Shown: positions 16,540-26,414 of the stretch, in pieces
How positions within the stretch are numbered: the stretch's first letter is position 1
Layout: each line of letters opens with the position of its first letter
Source: Muribaculaceae bacterium
GTDB lineage: Bacteria; Bacteroidota; Bacteroidia; Bacteroidales; Muribaculaceae
Direction of reading: 5' to 3'
DNA length: 64,000 nucleotides
NCBI GenBank assembly: GCA_017557625.1
Contig: JAFYYG010000042.1
Coordinates: 1-64,000 of the forward strand
Made by a program: the position numbers and the translations under genes
Notes under the pieces: model-generated
Databases searched by the model: none
What the model saw: the letters and a program-made list of their open reading frames with translations, nothing else
Told to the model about the DNA's origin: nothing

Positions 16540-19500
16540 TTATTTCAAGATCTTAGTTGTGGTTGTAGAGCCATCGCTGTAGCGAGTAACCACGATGTTC
16601 ACACCCTGGAATGGAGTGTCGCTCTCAACACCAGCAGGATTGTAGTACTTCTTACCCACAACCATCTTAGCATTGTCGATGTTGAAGATGCCAGTAGGAA
16701 CGTCTGAACCACCTTCTGCAACGAAGTCGTAAGTAGCCTCTACTACATAGAACTGTCCATCTGCTGGCAACTCACCATCGCGAGTGCCTTTTGATGCCAA
16801 GTTTGCGGTACGAGTGAAGTAGATGCGAACGAAGAAGCAAGCATCGAGCTCATCAATCACACCAGTCTCGTCGTCAGAGGTACGCAACTTCTGAGCACCG
16901 AAGCTACCAGTGCAGGTACCGTCAACATCAACTGTCAAATCTTGACCACTACCAAGCACATAGTTATCGTCGATATTAGGATAAGTCAACTCCTCAAACT
17001 TGTAGCTGTCGCTTAAACGTCCTTGGCACTCATCACGCTCCTCATCAAGCAGACTCTCATCAATCTCACGCCAAGCACGAATCTTGTAGATTTCATAACC
17101 GGCTGGAATTGATTTAGTGTCGATATTCAACTTGATGTTATAGTAAGCATAAGTCTTACCATTCTTAGTCCAAGTGTGCTCACTCATAAGAGGATTGCTG
17201 CTGCTTGGAGGCACAACAGAGATTGCGAGCTTACCCATAGCGGCAGTCTGCAATGGGCCACCGTATGTGTTGTAGTCTTCACGAGCGGCGCCATTAACAT
17301 CGTTGCCAAAGGTGAATGCCTCTACAACTGGAGCATAAGTGAAGGCTGTTCCAGCAGTCTGCTTTGCAGGAATATAGTCAACAAATTTTGCCCACTTGTT
17401 GTCTTCACCAGCACTGATACCTACTGATGTAGTGTAGTAGTCCTCGGTACCAACCTCATTCATTGATACGGTGTAACTTGTACCCTGATTACCGGCGATA
17501 CCATCAGGAGCGATATCTTCTTCATCATCATCGCCCAAAACCTTGTCAATGATGTAACGGCTGTCGGTCTCACCCCAACGATAAACGTCGTAACGCAGAA
17601 TCTCGGTCTTAGAGCTGAACTGCAACTTCTCACTGAACTCGAAGTTCTCAGGAAGTTCCATATATCCAGTCTCGTCGCCATCAACCTCAGCAAGGGTAAA
17701 TACATTGTTGATTTTTGAATCGGTCTTGTAAATTGGGATACGGAAATCGTTACTGTAGGCAGTATTCTTATCTTCGTCCTCCCAATAACCATCCAGTCCC
17801 CATCCATTAAGTCTGAATGTCTCTCCAATAACTACCAAGTCGCCTGTCTGATTCCATGCAGCATCCCACGAAGGAACCACGCTTGCATTAGGATTGGTAC
17901 GGACAAATTTGACATTAGCCTTCATTGGTGTGAACATATACTTTCCAATCTGGTTAGTAGGTCTTCCTTTAACCCACATTCCATCATTGCTATTATTCCA
18001 AGTCCATGCATACCAAACTGCACCATTAGTATAATCTGTTCCAGTAATATTGGTATTCAGATATACAACACCAGGATAGTTGGTCTCTACCATATAGGTA
18101 TAAGATGATGGATGGTCATTGTTAGCTACGTCAACAACAAAGTTGTCATAGATGATGAGTGCGGGATTCAAGATAATGTTGCCCTGGTTATCACCAGTAG
18201 TTGCAATGTTATAGCTCTGAGTCCACGATGCCTCTCCCTTGTTGGCGTGATAACCGGCACCTGTACCACTTGTCTTACCGGCAGGATACTCGCTCTTAGC
18301 ACTCTGGTTGTCCATAGTCACAGTGAGAGTACGGCTGCTCGAGTCGTGGTTGTTGAAGGTGATAGTAGCAACGTTCTCAATGATTGGGGTTTCAACGCCG
18401 TCAACCTTCTCGGTGTGTACACGCTTAACGAACAACTTAGTACCATTCTCGCCGTCCACAATGGCATTGTTGTTGATACCAATAGCATTATTCTCCATCA
18501 CAATTCTGTTAGAATAGCAGTTCTTAACCGACTGTGGGTTGAAACGGCTGTAGTGAGTAGCGTCAGTCAACTTAATCATCTCATTGTCGTCGAGACCTGG
18601 AATGATGAAGTCACGCTTGTTAGACATCTGCAAACTCAAGAAGTGACCTACGTCACGGCCCTCGATAGCATATGTAACCTGTTGGCTCGAATTCTGCATT
18701 GCAACATACACCTCAGTATATTCCTTAGTGTCACCAGAATTGAAATTGAGCACGATGGGCACAGGAGTAGTAACCACGTTACCGTTCTTGTCGGTGTACT
18801 GACCGTTGCTGTTCATGTAATAAACAGGAACATATTCCTCAGTACCATCATCTGGATTGATAACAACCTGGTACAGATAGAACTCTTGCTCATCACTTGG
18901 CAGGAACTGGTCAAGGTTGGTATCCCAGTTAAGAGTGAGCTTGTACATCTCCTTACCACTTACCTGAGCACCCTGAATCTCATTCTGACGGATTACGTAA
19001 AGACCCAGTGTTGGTGCATAAGTAGCGTTATAGTTCATGAACTTTTGATAGTCAAGGTTATTCTCATTATCACGACCGCTCCAGCTCATCATGCGTTTGT
19101 CGGGAACGAAGAACATAAGGTCGCGAACGTCCTGGCAGTCGCTAGCACCACTATCCTCACCGTACATCATAAACTGGTGTCCCATCAAAGGCACTTCCAT
19201 ACAGTCATGCTCTACAGCAAACGAGTCCATGTTGACAAGGTCTTGATAGATATCAGCCTTGGCAGCAGTTGCATCGTTGGCCACAGGACTGAACTCCTCA
19301 AACATATTGTAGAACAATGGGAACGAACGGTCATCAAAGAATCCACTAAGACCATATGTTGAATTAGTATTGTAGATGTAGCATGGGTCTGCACAGAAAA
19401 GTCCGAGCAAATACGAATCTTCGGCATATTCAGCAAAGACAGAATTGTAAATCCAACGCAATTGACCCTTAGCCATAAAGTAGAACTTGTTCATCTTGTC

Positions 19501-21639
19501 ACAGTCAATCTTGAAAAGAGTACCTGCCTGGTTGCCAGTACCTGTGCGTCTTGCTTGAGTAACAACTCTGATTGATTTGATAGAGTTAGAGATATAATCC
19601 CTTAATTGATTATAAGGTTCTGTCTCCTCTGTATTAAACATGGTAGTTTTATCAAAGTCATCAACCATTTCAACAAGCAATAGGGTAACACCCTCGTTGT
19701 ATGGCTTATATTGCTCAGGATCCATAGAACAGTAATATGAGGTTCCTCTAGATCCAGAGATATACGATGTACTGCTGCCAGTCACCAAATCACCAGGAAT
19801 ACCCCATCCATAGCCATCTTCGTAGGAGTAATAGCCACTAGTACCGTCCAAAGTGAGAGAAATAGTACCTACACCGCCATAGTTCACGGGATCACCTTCA
19901 GCAACACCGGCAGTGGTATAACCTCTTGTGAAGTTGCCAGGGATAGTCTTGTTGGTATAAACCTCTTGAATCATAGCAATCATCTGGTCGGGGTCGGTAG
20001 CGATTTCATCAAGGCTACTGGTGTGAGTAGTACCTAAGCTATCAGTCCACTCATAGTTGATGCCTGCATAGAATGTAGAGTCACGCAAAGCGGCTGGAGA
20101 ACCAGTAACATTACCAATACCCTTCAGTGTGATATTTGTGGTCACGCCATTCATATCAATGGTAAGAGTGCCATTATAAACGGTCGCGTCGGTTGGTGTA
20201 AAGGTTACAGGAATAACATTATTTCCAGCTGTCATTGTAATGCTTGAACTTGCCACCGAGAAGGGTGCCGAAGTTGTCAGTGTAGCAGTAACCGACTGGC
20301 TTTCTGGATTCTTAACAACTGCGTTCAGAGTCTTGCTGCTGCCAACTTCCACATTTTCAAAGTCTAAAGCAAAATCGGGCACTGCATTGCTCCACACCAT
20401 TGTCATCTTGGGAAGGAAAGAAAGCTGATTGAAGCCGCTACGATAATAGGCACTAGCGCCAGCTGAAGCACTCTCGCCAGCCCAATAACAATGAGCATAT
20501 TTGTTTGATACGCCATTAGAAACATAGGTGTCAATCACAAGATTCTTGCCTTCATAGATATATGGCTGATCAAAAGTGATGGTCATTGTATTAGTACCAG
20601 TGGTCAAAGTGCCTTCATAAACAACAGTCCCATTTGTGCGATTTCCCTGATATGTCGAACTAGTTATCGCGGTTTCAGTTGTCTCGCCCATGCGAACTTG
20701 AACTGTTGCAGAACCAAGATTATCAGGCACTGTAGCAGTACTTGATGTGTAGGTGTAGAAAGTGATTGACTCAATGCGGTCACCAGCTTGAAGGTCAGAG
20801 AACAGAGATTTTGGATAAATCATCTGAGACTCTGTACCACTTGTATCCAACCAATAACCATAAACAGGAACATACTCATTATTGGCCGATCCATCACAAA
20901 CTGTAGCATTCTTAGACATGTGGATTACAGTATTCTGGAAGTAGTTGTAATAATATCCACCAGCTTCACCACTTGTCTTGTTACAGATGAATGGAGTGAC
21001 TTGAGTCAGCTTTTTACCTTCTTCGCTATAGTTGAACACCACATCACAAATGTTGTTATTTGCATCCTCGCCAACAAACCAGAACTCATAGTCTTCACTG
21101 TCTTGAGTTAATGTGCCATAATATTGGCCTGATGCGAAAGTTGCAGTGGTTCCATTTATAGTACCCTTAATCCAACCAGTGTTAAATGCGGGGCATAATC
21201 CTGAAACGTAGATGTCATTGCCATCAATGGCGACTTGAATATTACCTCCGCTATAAGACAAGTAATCAGTTGTAGTCTGCCATCCACTATTGTAATAATA
21301 GAATGTGCCATCAATTGACCACTCTTCAATAGTAGCACTTGATGGTGGGGTCACAGTAACCTTATCAGCTTTAGTGGAAATGGCTTTTGGAGCCTTTCCT
21401 CCTGTAGAACTCTTTTGGCCTCGCTTTGTTGGAGACGCAAGAGTATTCCCAGATTTGACCTCAGTTTTGAGGACGATCTCGTCAGAAGCAACAGTCGATA
21501 CCGCTGATGAAGCATCGTTCTTCAGCATCTCTTTTACCGACTTTGTTTCTACTTCTGATTTCACATTCTGTGCCGCGGCGTTACCGAAGTAGGGCAAGGC
21601 GATTGCGGCAATCAGTAGTAATCTCAAAATACGTGTCAT
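16540..21639 (-). CDS. Giant secreted T9SS cargo protein with ASH-like domain (paralog B)
   Basis: The 1699-residue protein shares its signal peptide, most of its architecture and its sorting tail (FQGVNIVVTRYSDGSTTTTKILK-type end) with paralog A. Extra parts include a second N-terminal beta module (about 100-220) and an ASH/choice-of-anchor-like Ig domain at about 422-507 (LDFENVEVGSSKTLNAVVKN ... VTFTPTDATVYNGTLTIDM). The region near 1205-1280 corresponds to the CBM26-like part of A but has drifted (WYAWTWNN ... TGDLVVIGETF). Both keep FKIDCDKMNKF and HQFMMYGEDSG-type motifs. No catalytic motif is recognised. The tandem arrangement and similar 3' flanks indicate duplication. Confidence 0.82.
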   Translation of the reverse strand: MTRILRLLLIAAIALPYFGNAAAQNVKSEVETKSVKEMLKNDASSAVSTVASDEIVLKTEVKSGNTLASPTKRGQKSSTGGKAPKAISTKADKVTVTPPSSATIEEWSIDGTFYYYNSGWQTTTDYLSYSGGNIQVAIDGNDIYVSGLCPAFNTGWIKGTINGTTATFASGQYYGTLTQDSEDYEFWFVGEDANNNICDVVFNYSEEGKKLTQVTPFICNKTSGEAGGYYYNYFQNTVIHMSKNATVCDGSANNEYVPVYGYWLDTSGTESQMIYPKSLFSDLQAGDRIESITFYTYTSSTATVPDNLGSATVQVRMGETTETAITSSTYQGNRTNGTVVYEGTLTTGTNTMTITFDQPYIYEGKNLVIDTYVSNGVSNKYAHCYWAGESASAGASAYYRSGFNQLSFLPKMTMVWSNAVPDFALDFENVEVGSSKTLNAVVKNPESQSVTATLTTSAPFSVASSSITMTAGNNVIPVTFTPTDATVYNGTLTIDMNGVTTNITLKGIGNVTGSPAALRDSTFYAGINYEWTDSLGTTHTSSLDEIATDPDQMIAMIQEVYTNKTIPGNFTRGYTTAGVAEGDPVNYGGVGTISLTLDGTSGYYSYEDGYGWGIPGDLVTGSSTSYISGSRGTSYYCSMDPEQYKPYNEGVTLLLVEMVDDFDKTTMFNTEETEPYNQLRDYISNSIKSIRVVTQARRTGTGNQAGTLFKIDCDKMNKFYFMAKGQLRWIYNSVFAEYAEDSYLLGLFCADPCYIYNTNSTYGLSGFFDDRSFPLFYNMFEEFSPVANDATAAKADIYQDLVNMDSFAVEHDCMEVPLMGHQFMMYGEDSGASDCQDVRDLMFFVPDKRMMSWSGRDNENNLDYQKFMNYNATYAPTLGLYVIRQNEIQGAQVSGKEMYKLTLNWDTNLDQFLPSDEQEFYLYQVVINPDDGTEEYVPVYYMNSNGQYTDKNGNVVTTPVPIVLNFNSGDTKEYTEVYVAMQNSSQQVTYAIEGRDVGHFLSLQMSNKRDFIIPGLDDNEMIKLTDATHYSRFNPQSVKNCYSNRIVMENNAIGINNNAIVDGENGTKLFVKRVHTEKVDGVETPIIENVATITFNNHDSSSRTLTVTMDNQSAKSEYPAGKTSGTGAGYHANKGEASWTQSYNIATTGDNQGNIILNPALIIYDNFVVDVANNDHPSSYTYMVETNYPGVVYLNTNITGTDYTNGAVWYAWTWNNSNDGMWVKGRPTNQIGKYMFTPMKANVKFVRTNPNASVVPSWDAAWNQTGDLVVIGETFRLNGWGLDGYWEDEDKNTAYSNDFRIPIYKTDSKINNVFTLAEVDGDETGYMELPENFEFSEKLQFSSKTEILRYDVYRWGETDSRYIIDKVLGDDDEEDIAPDGIAGNQGTSYTVSMNEVGTEDYYTTSVGISAGEDNKWAKFVDYIPAKQTAGTAFTYAPVVEAFTFGNDVNGAAREDYNTYGGPLQTAAMGKLAISVVPPSSSNPLMSEHTWTKNGKTYAYYNIKLNIDTKSIPAGYEIYKIRAWREIDESLLDEERDECQGRLSDSYKFEELTYPNIDDNYVLGSGQDLTVDVDGTCTGSFGAQKLRTSDDETGVIDELDACFFVRIYFTRTANLASKGTRDGELPADGQFYVVEATYDFVAEGGSDVPTGIFNIDNAKMVVGKKYYNPAGVESDTPFQGVNIVVTRYSDGSTTTTKILK

Positions 21640-21863
21640 AGTTAATAAAAAATTTTAGATAAATAATAAACTCTATTTTTGTTTTAAAATTTTCACGTCA
21701 ATCAGGCGCAGAGTTGGCTGTTGCTCCGAGCTTAATTTGATGATTAGGATTTTATGTTAAGGCTTTGGTCCACAACGACTTTTTAGTTAATACAGATAAA
21801 TGGACTTAAGCAATATAACCATCAATTTCATTAAGCACTGTACTCAAGAGGCAAAATTCAGCG

Positions 21864-21893
21864 CAAAATTAAAAAAACATTCCGAATTATCAA
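21864..21893 (-). promoter_or_regulatory. Promoter for giant paralog B
   Basis: Minus strand: TTG (21893-21891), 19-nt spacer, TAATTTTG (21871-21864). The leader would be about 218 nt. Confidence 0.7.
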
Positions 21894-22008
21894 CCATTTA
21901 ATGTGATAAAATGCCTATTTAACCCCCAAAATTAATAACTTTGACTGAAATTTAACAAAAATTAAACATCCATCTTGCCAGTTAACAAGAAAACACACTG
22001 TGGTTGGA

Positions 22009-22088
22009 GGGGCGCTCCGCTTAAAAATGCGATTAAGCGAGCAAAGAATTGAGCTTGCTCAAGTTATTTCGAGCGTGAGCATTTTATA
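22009..22088. repeat. Dispersed hairpin-rich element
   Basis: It opens with GGGGCGCTCCGCTTAAAA, close to the ends of the 48245-48349 element. It has CGCTTAA/TTAAGCG (22018-22039) and TTGAGC-TT-GCTCAA (22049-22062), and ends with AGCGTGAGCATTTTAT. That last word is the inverse of 341-355. Confidence 0.7.
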
Positions 22089-22173
22089 TAAAAATGAATT
22101 AAAATTTGATTTAAAATTCCATATCAACCACTTCTTACCACTCTAGTTCGTTGAAAAAACAACTGATGTTTCT

Positions 22174-22223
22174 GATTAATCTGAACTGGAGCCAGAAAAC
22201 ATATCAGAAAAATCAGATTAATC
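22174..22223. repeat. 11-bp inverted repeat GATTAATCTGA
   Basis: GATTAATCTGA (22174-22184) pairs perfectly with TCAGATTAATC (22213-22223). It lies just after AAAAACAACTGAT, the same association as at 38893. Confidence 0.7.
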
Positions 22224-22299
22224 CCTAGTTTGTTTTAATCTGTTTAATCTGTGGTTTATATCCAGTGCTGGGGGTGAACTATGAACTATGAACTGTGAA

Positions 22300-23484
22300 C
22301 TACTCCACCCACAGCACCAGGCCTTTGAGGTATTCGCCTTCGGGGTGGTAGATGTTGATGGGGTGGTCGGCGGGTTGAGTGAGTTGGTGCAGGATGCGCA
22401 CCTTGCGGCGGCTCTGGGCGGCAGCAGTGAACACCGCCACACGGAACTGTTCCTTGCTCACCGCCTGAGAGCAAGAGAAAGTGAACAGCACTCCCCCACT
22501 CTGTATCTTGCTCAACGCCTTAGCATTAAGTCGTCGATAGCCCACGAGAGCATTCTTCAGCGCGCTCTTGTGCTTGGCGAAGGCGGGAGGATCGAGGATG
22601 ATAAGGTCATAGGCATCACGCTCCATGCGGTCGAGATAGTCGAAAGCGTCCTCAGCAAAAGCCTTATGGCGCTCGTCTCCCGGGTAATTAAGCTCCACGT
22701 TGCGCTCGGTGAGCATCACCGCCTTACCCGAGCTGTCAACAGAGTGCACCAATTGCGCCCCTCCACGCATGGCGTAGAACGAAAATCCACCAGTGTAGCA
22801 GAACATATTTAGCACACGGCGGTCACGGCAGTAGCGCTCCACAAGGGCGCGGTTCTCGCGTTGGTCAACGAAGAAGCCCGTCTTCTGTCCGCGCAGCCAG
22901 TCCACGTGGAACTTGAGGCCGTTCTCCACCGCCACATCGGTGTCAAACTTGCCAATAAGATATTGATTTTCAGGATCGAGATGCGCCTTGTAGGGCAGCG
23001 TGGTCTCGCTCTTGTAATATACATTCTTGATAACCCCATCGGGCAGGTCAACGAGTGCCTGGGCAATGCTTTTGCGCGCGAAGTGCATTCCTGGAGAGTG
23101 AGCCTGAATGACAGCGGTGGAGCCATACACGTCAACCACCAGTCCTGGCAGGAAGTCGCCCTCGCCATGGACGAGTCGGAAGGAGTTGTTGTCGGGCCGC
23201 ATCAGGCCGAGTGCCTGACGCACACGCCAAGCCTGCTCAAGGCGTTCACGGTAGAAAGCGTCGTCGATAGCAGTGTCGCCCCATGCGAGGATGCGCACCA
23301 TGATGCTACCCACCTGATAGTGGCCGTTGCCAATGTGTGTGCCGTCACTGCCGAAGACCGACACCACGTCGCCTTCCTCTATCGTCTCGTCGGCATGGGC
23401 TATCGCCCCCGAGAACACCCAGGGATGGAACCGCTTAAGCGACTCCTCCTTGCCACGCCGCAGGGAGATCTTTTTATAGTTCAT
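22300..23484 (-). CDS. rlmI: Class I SAM-dependent rRNA methyltransferase, RlmI-like
   Basis: The 394-residue protein has an N-terminal PUA domain (about 1-85: SLRRGKEESLKRFHPWVFSGAI, then GTHIGNGHYQ). A Rossmann methylase follows: WLRGQKTGFFVDQRENR, VLNMFCYTGGFSFYAM (SAM motif I), LIILDPPAFAKHKSAL (catalytic DPPAF) and FTFSCSQAVS with the motif-VI Cys. This matches the 23S rRNA m5C1962 methyltransferase family. It is the last gene of the leftward dxr-rseP-rseP run. The exact target base is inferred from the family. Confidence 0.9.
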   Translation of the reverse strand: MNYKKISLRRGKEESLKRFHPWVFSGAIAHADETIEEGDVVSVFGSDGTHIGNGHYQVGSIMVRILAWGDTAIDDAFYRERLEQAWRVRQALGLMRPDNNSFRLVHGEGDFLPGLVVDVYGSTAVIQAHSPGMHFARKSIAQALVDLPDGVIKNVYYKSETTLPYKAHLDPENQYLIGKFDTDVAVENGLKFHVDWLRGQKTGFFVDQRENRALVERYCRDRRVLNMFCYTGGFSFYAMRGGAQLVHSVDSSGKAVMLTERNVELNYPGDERHKAFAEDAFDYLDRMERDAYDLIILDPPAFAKHKSALKNALVGYRRLNAKALSKIQSGGVLFTFSCSQAVSKEQFRVAVFTAAAQSRRKVRILHQLTQPADHPINIYHPEGEYLKGLVLWVE

Positions 23485-23563
23485 AGTTAATAGTTAATAG
23501 TTAATAGTTGACGAGCCTCGATCCACGACCCTCGTTCTCAATCCCCGATTCCCGTGATGTGCG

Positions 23564-24928
23564 CTAATTAATGAACGGCTTTATTACCCATCGGTAGAGG
23601 TCATTGCCGTTGGCCCATATAAGTAATCCTATAAGGAGAACCATTCCCACGATCTGTGCTCGCTCCATGAATTTGTCGCTGGGTTTGCGGCGGAAGATTA
23701 TCTCATAGAACAGGAACAACACATGTCCACCATCAAGGGCAGGGATAGGCAGGATGTTCATAAAGGCGAGAATCACCGACAACAACGCTGTCAGCTCCCA
23801 GAACTTCTCCCAGTCCCACACATCGGGGAAGAGGTTACCAATTGCACCGAAACCACCTATGCTCTGCGCGCCTTCTTTTGAGAACACCTTCTTAAAGCTG
23901 CTGGCATATTTCGCAAGTTCTTCCCATCCCATCTCAATGCCACGTGGAATGGAAGTAAAGAATCCATACTGCTTTCTCTCAACGTTGTAAATCTGATCTA
24001 TCTGCCTCAAGCCAATGCCAATCTTGCCAGTATCATTCACCTTCACTTCAGCGCTGTCAAGCTTACCGTCGCGCTGATAGGTCATCATCACCGACTTGTC
24101 ATTGTTAACTTTAAGCTGCTCGGTAAAAGTGTAGTAATCCTCGGCAGGCACACCTCCTACAGTCATTATGCGGTCGCCTTTCTTAAGCCCAGCCTTCTCG
24201 GCACCATCGCCAGGCATAGTGCTTTCTATAACCACTGGACGTCGGTAGTCCATAAAGTCGATGCCGGTAGTTTTATCCTTTTCAAACTTATAGTTATCGG
24301 GAATATTGATTACCGTGTCTTTTCCGTTACGTAGCACCGTTACCTGCTTTGCGGCTTTCATCATATCAATGTCGTCGTCAATAACGAAACAGAGATCTTT
24401 GCCGTCGGCACTCATCGGAATGTCACCGTCACGGAAGCCTAACTTCTCGGCGCTCTCAGAGAACTCCATGCCCAACTCGGCGTTCTTGTAAGGAATCACT
24501 TTCTCGCCCCAACATGCCATGATACCTATGTATATCAATATGGCAAGCAGGAAGTTGTTGAGCACACCACCCACCATGATGAGCAGGCGCTGCCAAGCGG
24601 GCTTGCTGCGGAACTCCCAAGGCTGCTCAGGCTGTTTCATCTGCTCGGTGTCCATCGACTCGTCAATCATGCCCGCAATCTTGCAATAGCCACCTAATGG
24701 CAGCCATCCTAAGCCATACTCGGTCTCACTGTTCTTGGGCTTGAACTTGAAGATGCTACCATCCCACTTGATACCCAACTTCTTAAGTCCTATATCAAAA
24801 AAGAGGTAAAACTTCTCTACTCTAACTTTAAAAATCCTCGCCCACATATAGTGTCCCAACTCGTGAATAAACACCAGCAGTGCCAATGAGAGGATCAGTT
24901 GAAGGGCTTTCAGCCAAAATGTTGACAT
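23564..24928 (-). CDS. rseP: RseP-type site-2 intramembrane zinc protease, copy 1
   Basis: The 454-residue protein has the S2P zinc motif HELGH at 22-26 in the first membrane helix and the second metal motif in NILPIPALDGGH near the C terminus. Four membrane segments are visible, with PDZ-type sequence in the middle (GAEKAGLKKGDRIMTVGGVPA). Such proteases cut membrane-bound anti-sigma factors or signal-peptide remnants. It lies 48 nt after a full-length paralog. Membrane parts of the two are very alike; the region between about 150 and 300 differs much more. Confidence 0.93.
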   Translation of the reverse strand: MSTFWLKALQLILSLALLVFIHELGHYMWARIFKVRVEKFYLFFDIGLKKLGIKWDGSIFKFKPKNSETEYGLGWLPLGGYCKIAGMIDESMDTEQMKQPEQPWEFRSKPAWQRLLIMVGGVLNNFLLAILIYIGIMACWGEKVIPYKNAELGMEFSESAEKLGFRDGDIPMSADGKDLCFVIDDDIDMMKAAKQVTVLRNGKDTVINIPDNYKFEKDKTTGIDFMDYRRPVVIESTMPGDGAEKAGLKKGDRIMTVGGVPAEDYYTFTEQLKVNNDKSVMMTYQRDGKLDSAEVKVNDTGKIGIGLRQIDQIYNVERKQYGFFTSIPRGIEMGWEELAKYASSFKKVFSKEGAQSIGGFGAIGNLFPDVWDWEKFWELTALLSVILAFMNILPIPALDGGHVLFLFYEIIFRRKPSDKFMERAQIVGMVLLIGLLIWANGNDLYRWVIKPFIN

Positions 24929-24976
24929 TATTTTCTAGTTTTAGTTTTTTACTATCAATTAACACTTACTACTTAA

Positions 24977-26317
24977 TTAATTGTGCAGCAATCGATATAT
25001 GTCGTTGCCATTGGCCCAGATGAGGAGCGCAAATAATATTGCCATGCCCACTATCTGTGCACGTATCATGAACTTCTCGCCAGGCTTGCGGCGGAAGATA
25101 ATCTCATAAAGCAGGAACATTACGTGACCACCGTCGAGGGCGGGTATTGGCAGGATGTTCATAAACGCGAGAATCACCGACAGCAGCGCCGTCAGCTGCC
25201 AGAAGGCATACCAGTTCCAGGTATCAGGAAAGATGCTGCCCATGGTGATGAAACCACCCACACTCTGCGCGCCCTCTTGCGAGAAAACGAGTTTGAACTG
25301 GCTCACATAGTTGACCAGAGTAGTCCATCCTTCCTTTATTCCTTTAGGGAAAGACTCCAAGAGACCATATTCCCGTGACTCAACTTTGTAGATTTTGTCG
25401 ATGGGCAACAGAGCGATGCCAATCTTGCCTTCATTGCTCACAGGCACCATAGCGCTCTGCAGCTTGCCGTCGCGCTCAAAGGACATCATCACCGTATCAC
25501 CCTTGTGCTTGTCGAGAACAGTGGTGAAGGTCTTGAAATCGGGGGTGTCGACAGTATCAACTTTCAACAACTTATCGCCATTCTGCAACCCCGCTTTCGC
25601 TGCTCCCCCGTTTGGAACTATAGAATCGACAATCGTTGGCATGCGATAGTCAATAAACGACTCGTTTTTGTTTTTGGCATCATTCTCGCATTGGAAGATA
25701 AATTTCTCGGGGATATTAATGGTAACTGTGTCCTTGTGGTTGCGCAACACCTTCACCTGCTTAGCGGTGAGCATCGCTTGCATCTCGTCAATGTTGAGAG
25801 ACACCAGTTCCTTCCCGTCGGCACTCAAAGGTATGTCGCCATCTTCAAAACCAATCTTGTGGGCACTGCTACAATAAGACATTCCCATATCCACATTCTT
25901 ATAGGGAAGAAATTTCTCGCCATAGCAATAAACGATGCCGGCATAGATTAAAATGGCAAGCAGGAAGTTGTTGATTACACCGCCAGTCATTATGAGCAGT
26001 CGCTGCCAAGCGGGCTTAGAACGAAACTCCCATGGCTGCTCAGGCTGTTTCATCTGGTCGGTGTCGAGCGACTCGTCGATCATACCCGCGATTTTGCAAT
26101 ATCCGCCTAATGGCAACCAACCCACGCCATACTCAGTGTAACTGTTTTTGGGCTTGTACTTTAATAGGCTTCCATCCCACTTCTTGTTGCCCCAGTCAAA
26201 AAAGAGATAAAACTTCTCAACCCTAACTTTGAAAAATCTCGCCCACATATAATGCCCCAACTCGTGAATGAACACCAGTAAGCTGAGAGACACAATAAAT
26301 TGCAAGACTTTTATCAT
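24977..26317 (-). CDS. rseP: RseP-type site-2 intramembrane zinc protease, copy 2
   Basis: The 446-residue paralog of the downstream gene has HELGH at 18-22, the shared block GGYCKIAGMIDES, PDZ-type GAAKAGLQNGDKLLKVDTVDT and NILPIPALDGGHVMF. Both active-site motifs are intact, so neither copy looks dead. It follows dxr by 97 nt in a short simple-sequence gap (GTTGTCAGTTTTGA repeats). The dxr-rseP order is common in Bacteroidetes; the second copy is the unusual part. Confidence 0.93.
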   Translation of the reverse strand: MIKVLQFIVSLSLLVFIHELGHYMWARFFKVRVEKFYLFFDWGNKKWDGSLLKYKPKNSYTEYGVGWLPLGGYCKIAGMIDESLDTDQMKQPEQPWEFRSKPAWQRLLIMTGGVINNFLLAILIYAGIVYCYGEKFLPYKNVDMGMSYCSSAHKIGFEDGDIPLSADGKELVSLNIDEMQAMLTAKQVKVLRNHKDTVTINIPEKFIFQCENDAKNKNESFIDYRMPTIVDSIVPNGGAAKAGLQNGDKLLKVDTVDTPDFKTFTTVLDKHKGDTVMMSFERDGKLQSAMVPVSNEGKIGIALLPIDKIYKVESREYGLLESFPKGIKEGWTTLVNYVSQFKLVFSQEGAQSVGGFITMGSIFPDTWNWYAFWQLTALLSVILAFMNILPIPALDGGHVMFLLYEIIFRRKPGEKFMIRAQIVGMAILFALLIWANGNDIYRLLHN

Positions 26318-26414
26318 TGAGTTGTCAGTTTTGAGTTGTCAGTTTTGAGTTATCAGTTATATGTTGGCTATAAGTTCTATATTATATAGACGATTGTGCA
26401 TTATGAATTGTGCA

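Larger units (their letters stand above)
21640..22299. other. 660-bp gap with promoter and two inverted-repeat elements
   Basis: It holds the promoter of paralog B (21864-21893), a hairpin-rich dispersed element (22009-22088) and an IR at 22174-22223 next to AAAAACAACTGAT. TTTAATCTGT repeats lie near 22234-22255. I see no gene. Confidence 0.65.

Noticed and set aside
18112-19362. 416-codon plus-strand frame inside giant paralog B
   Set aside because: It is antisense to a clearly secreted protein and has no recognisable domain.
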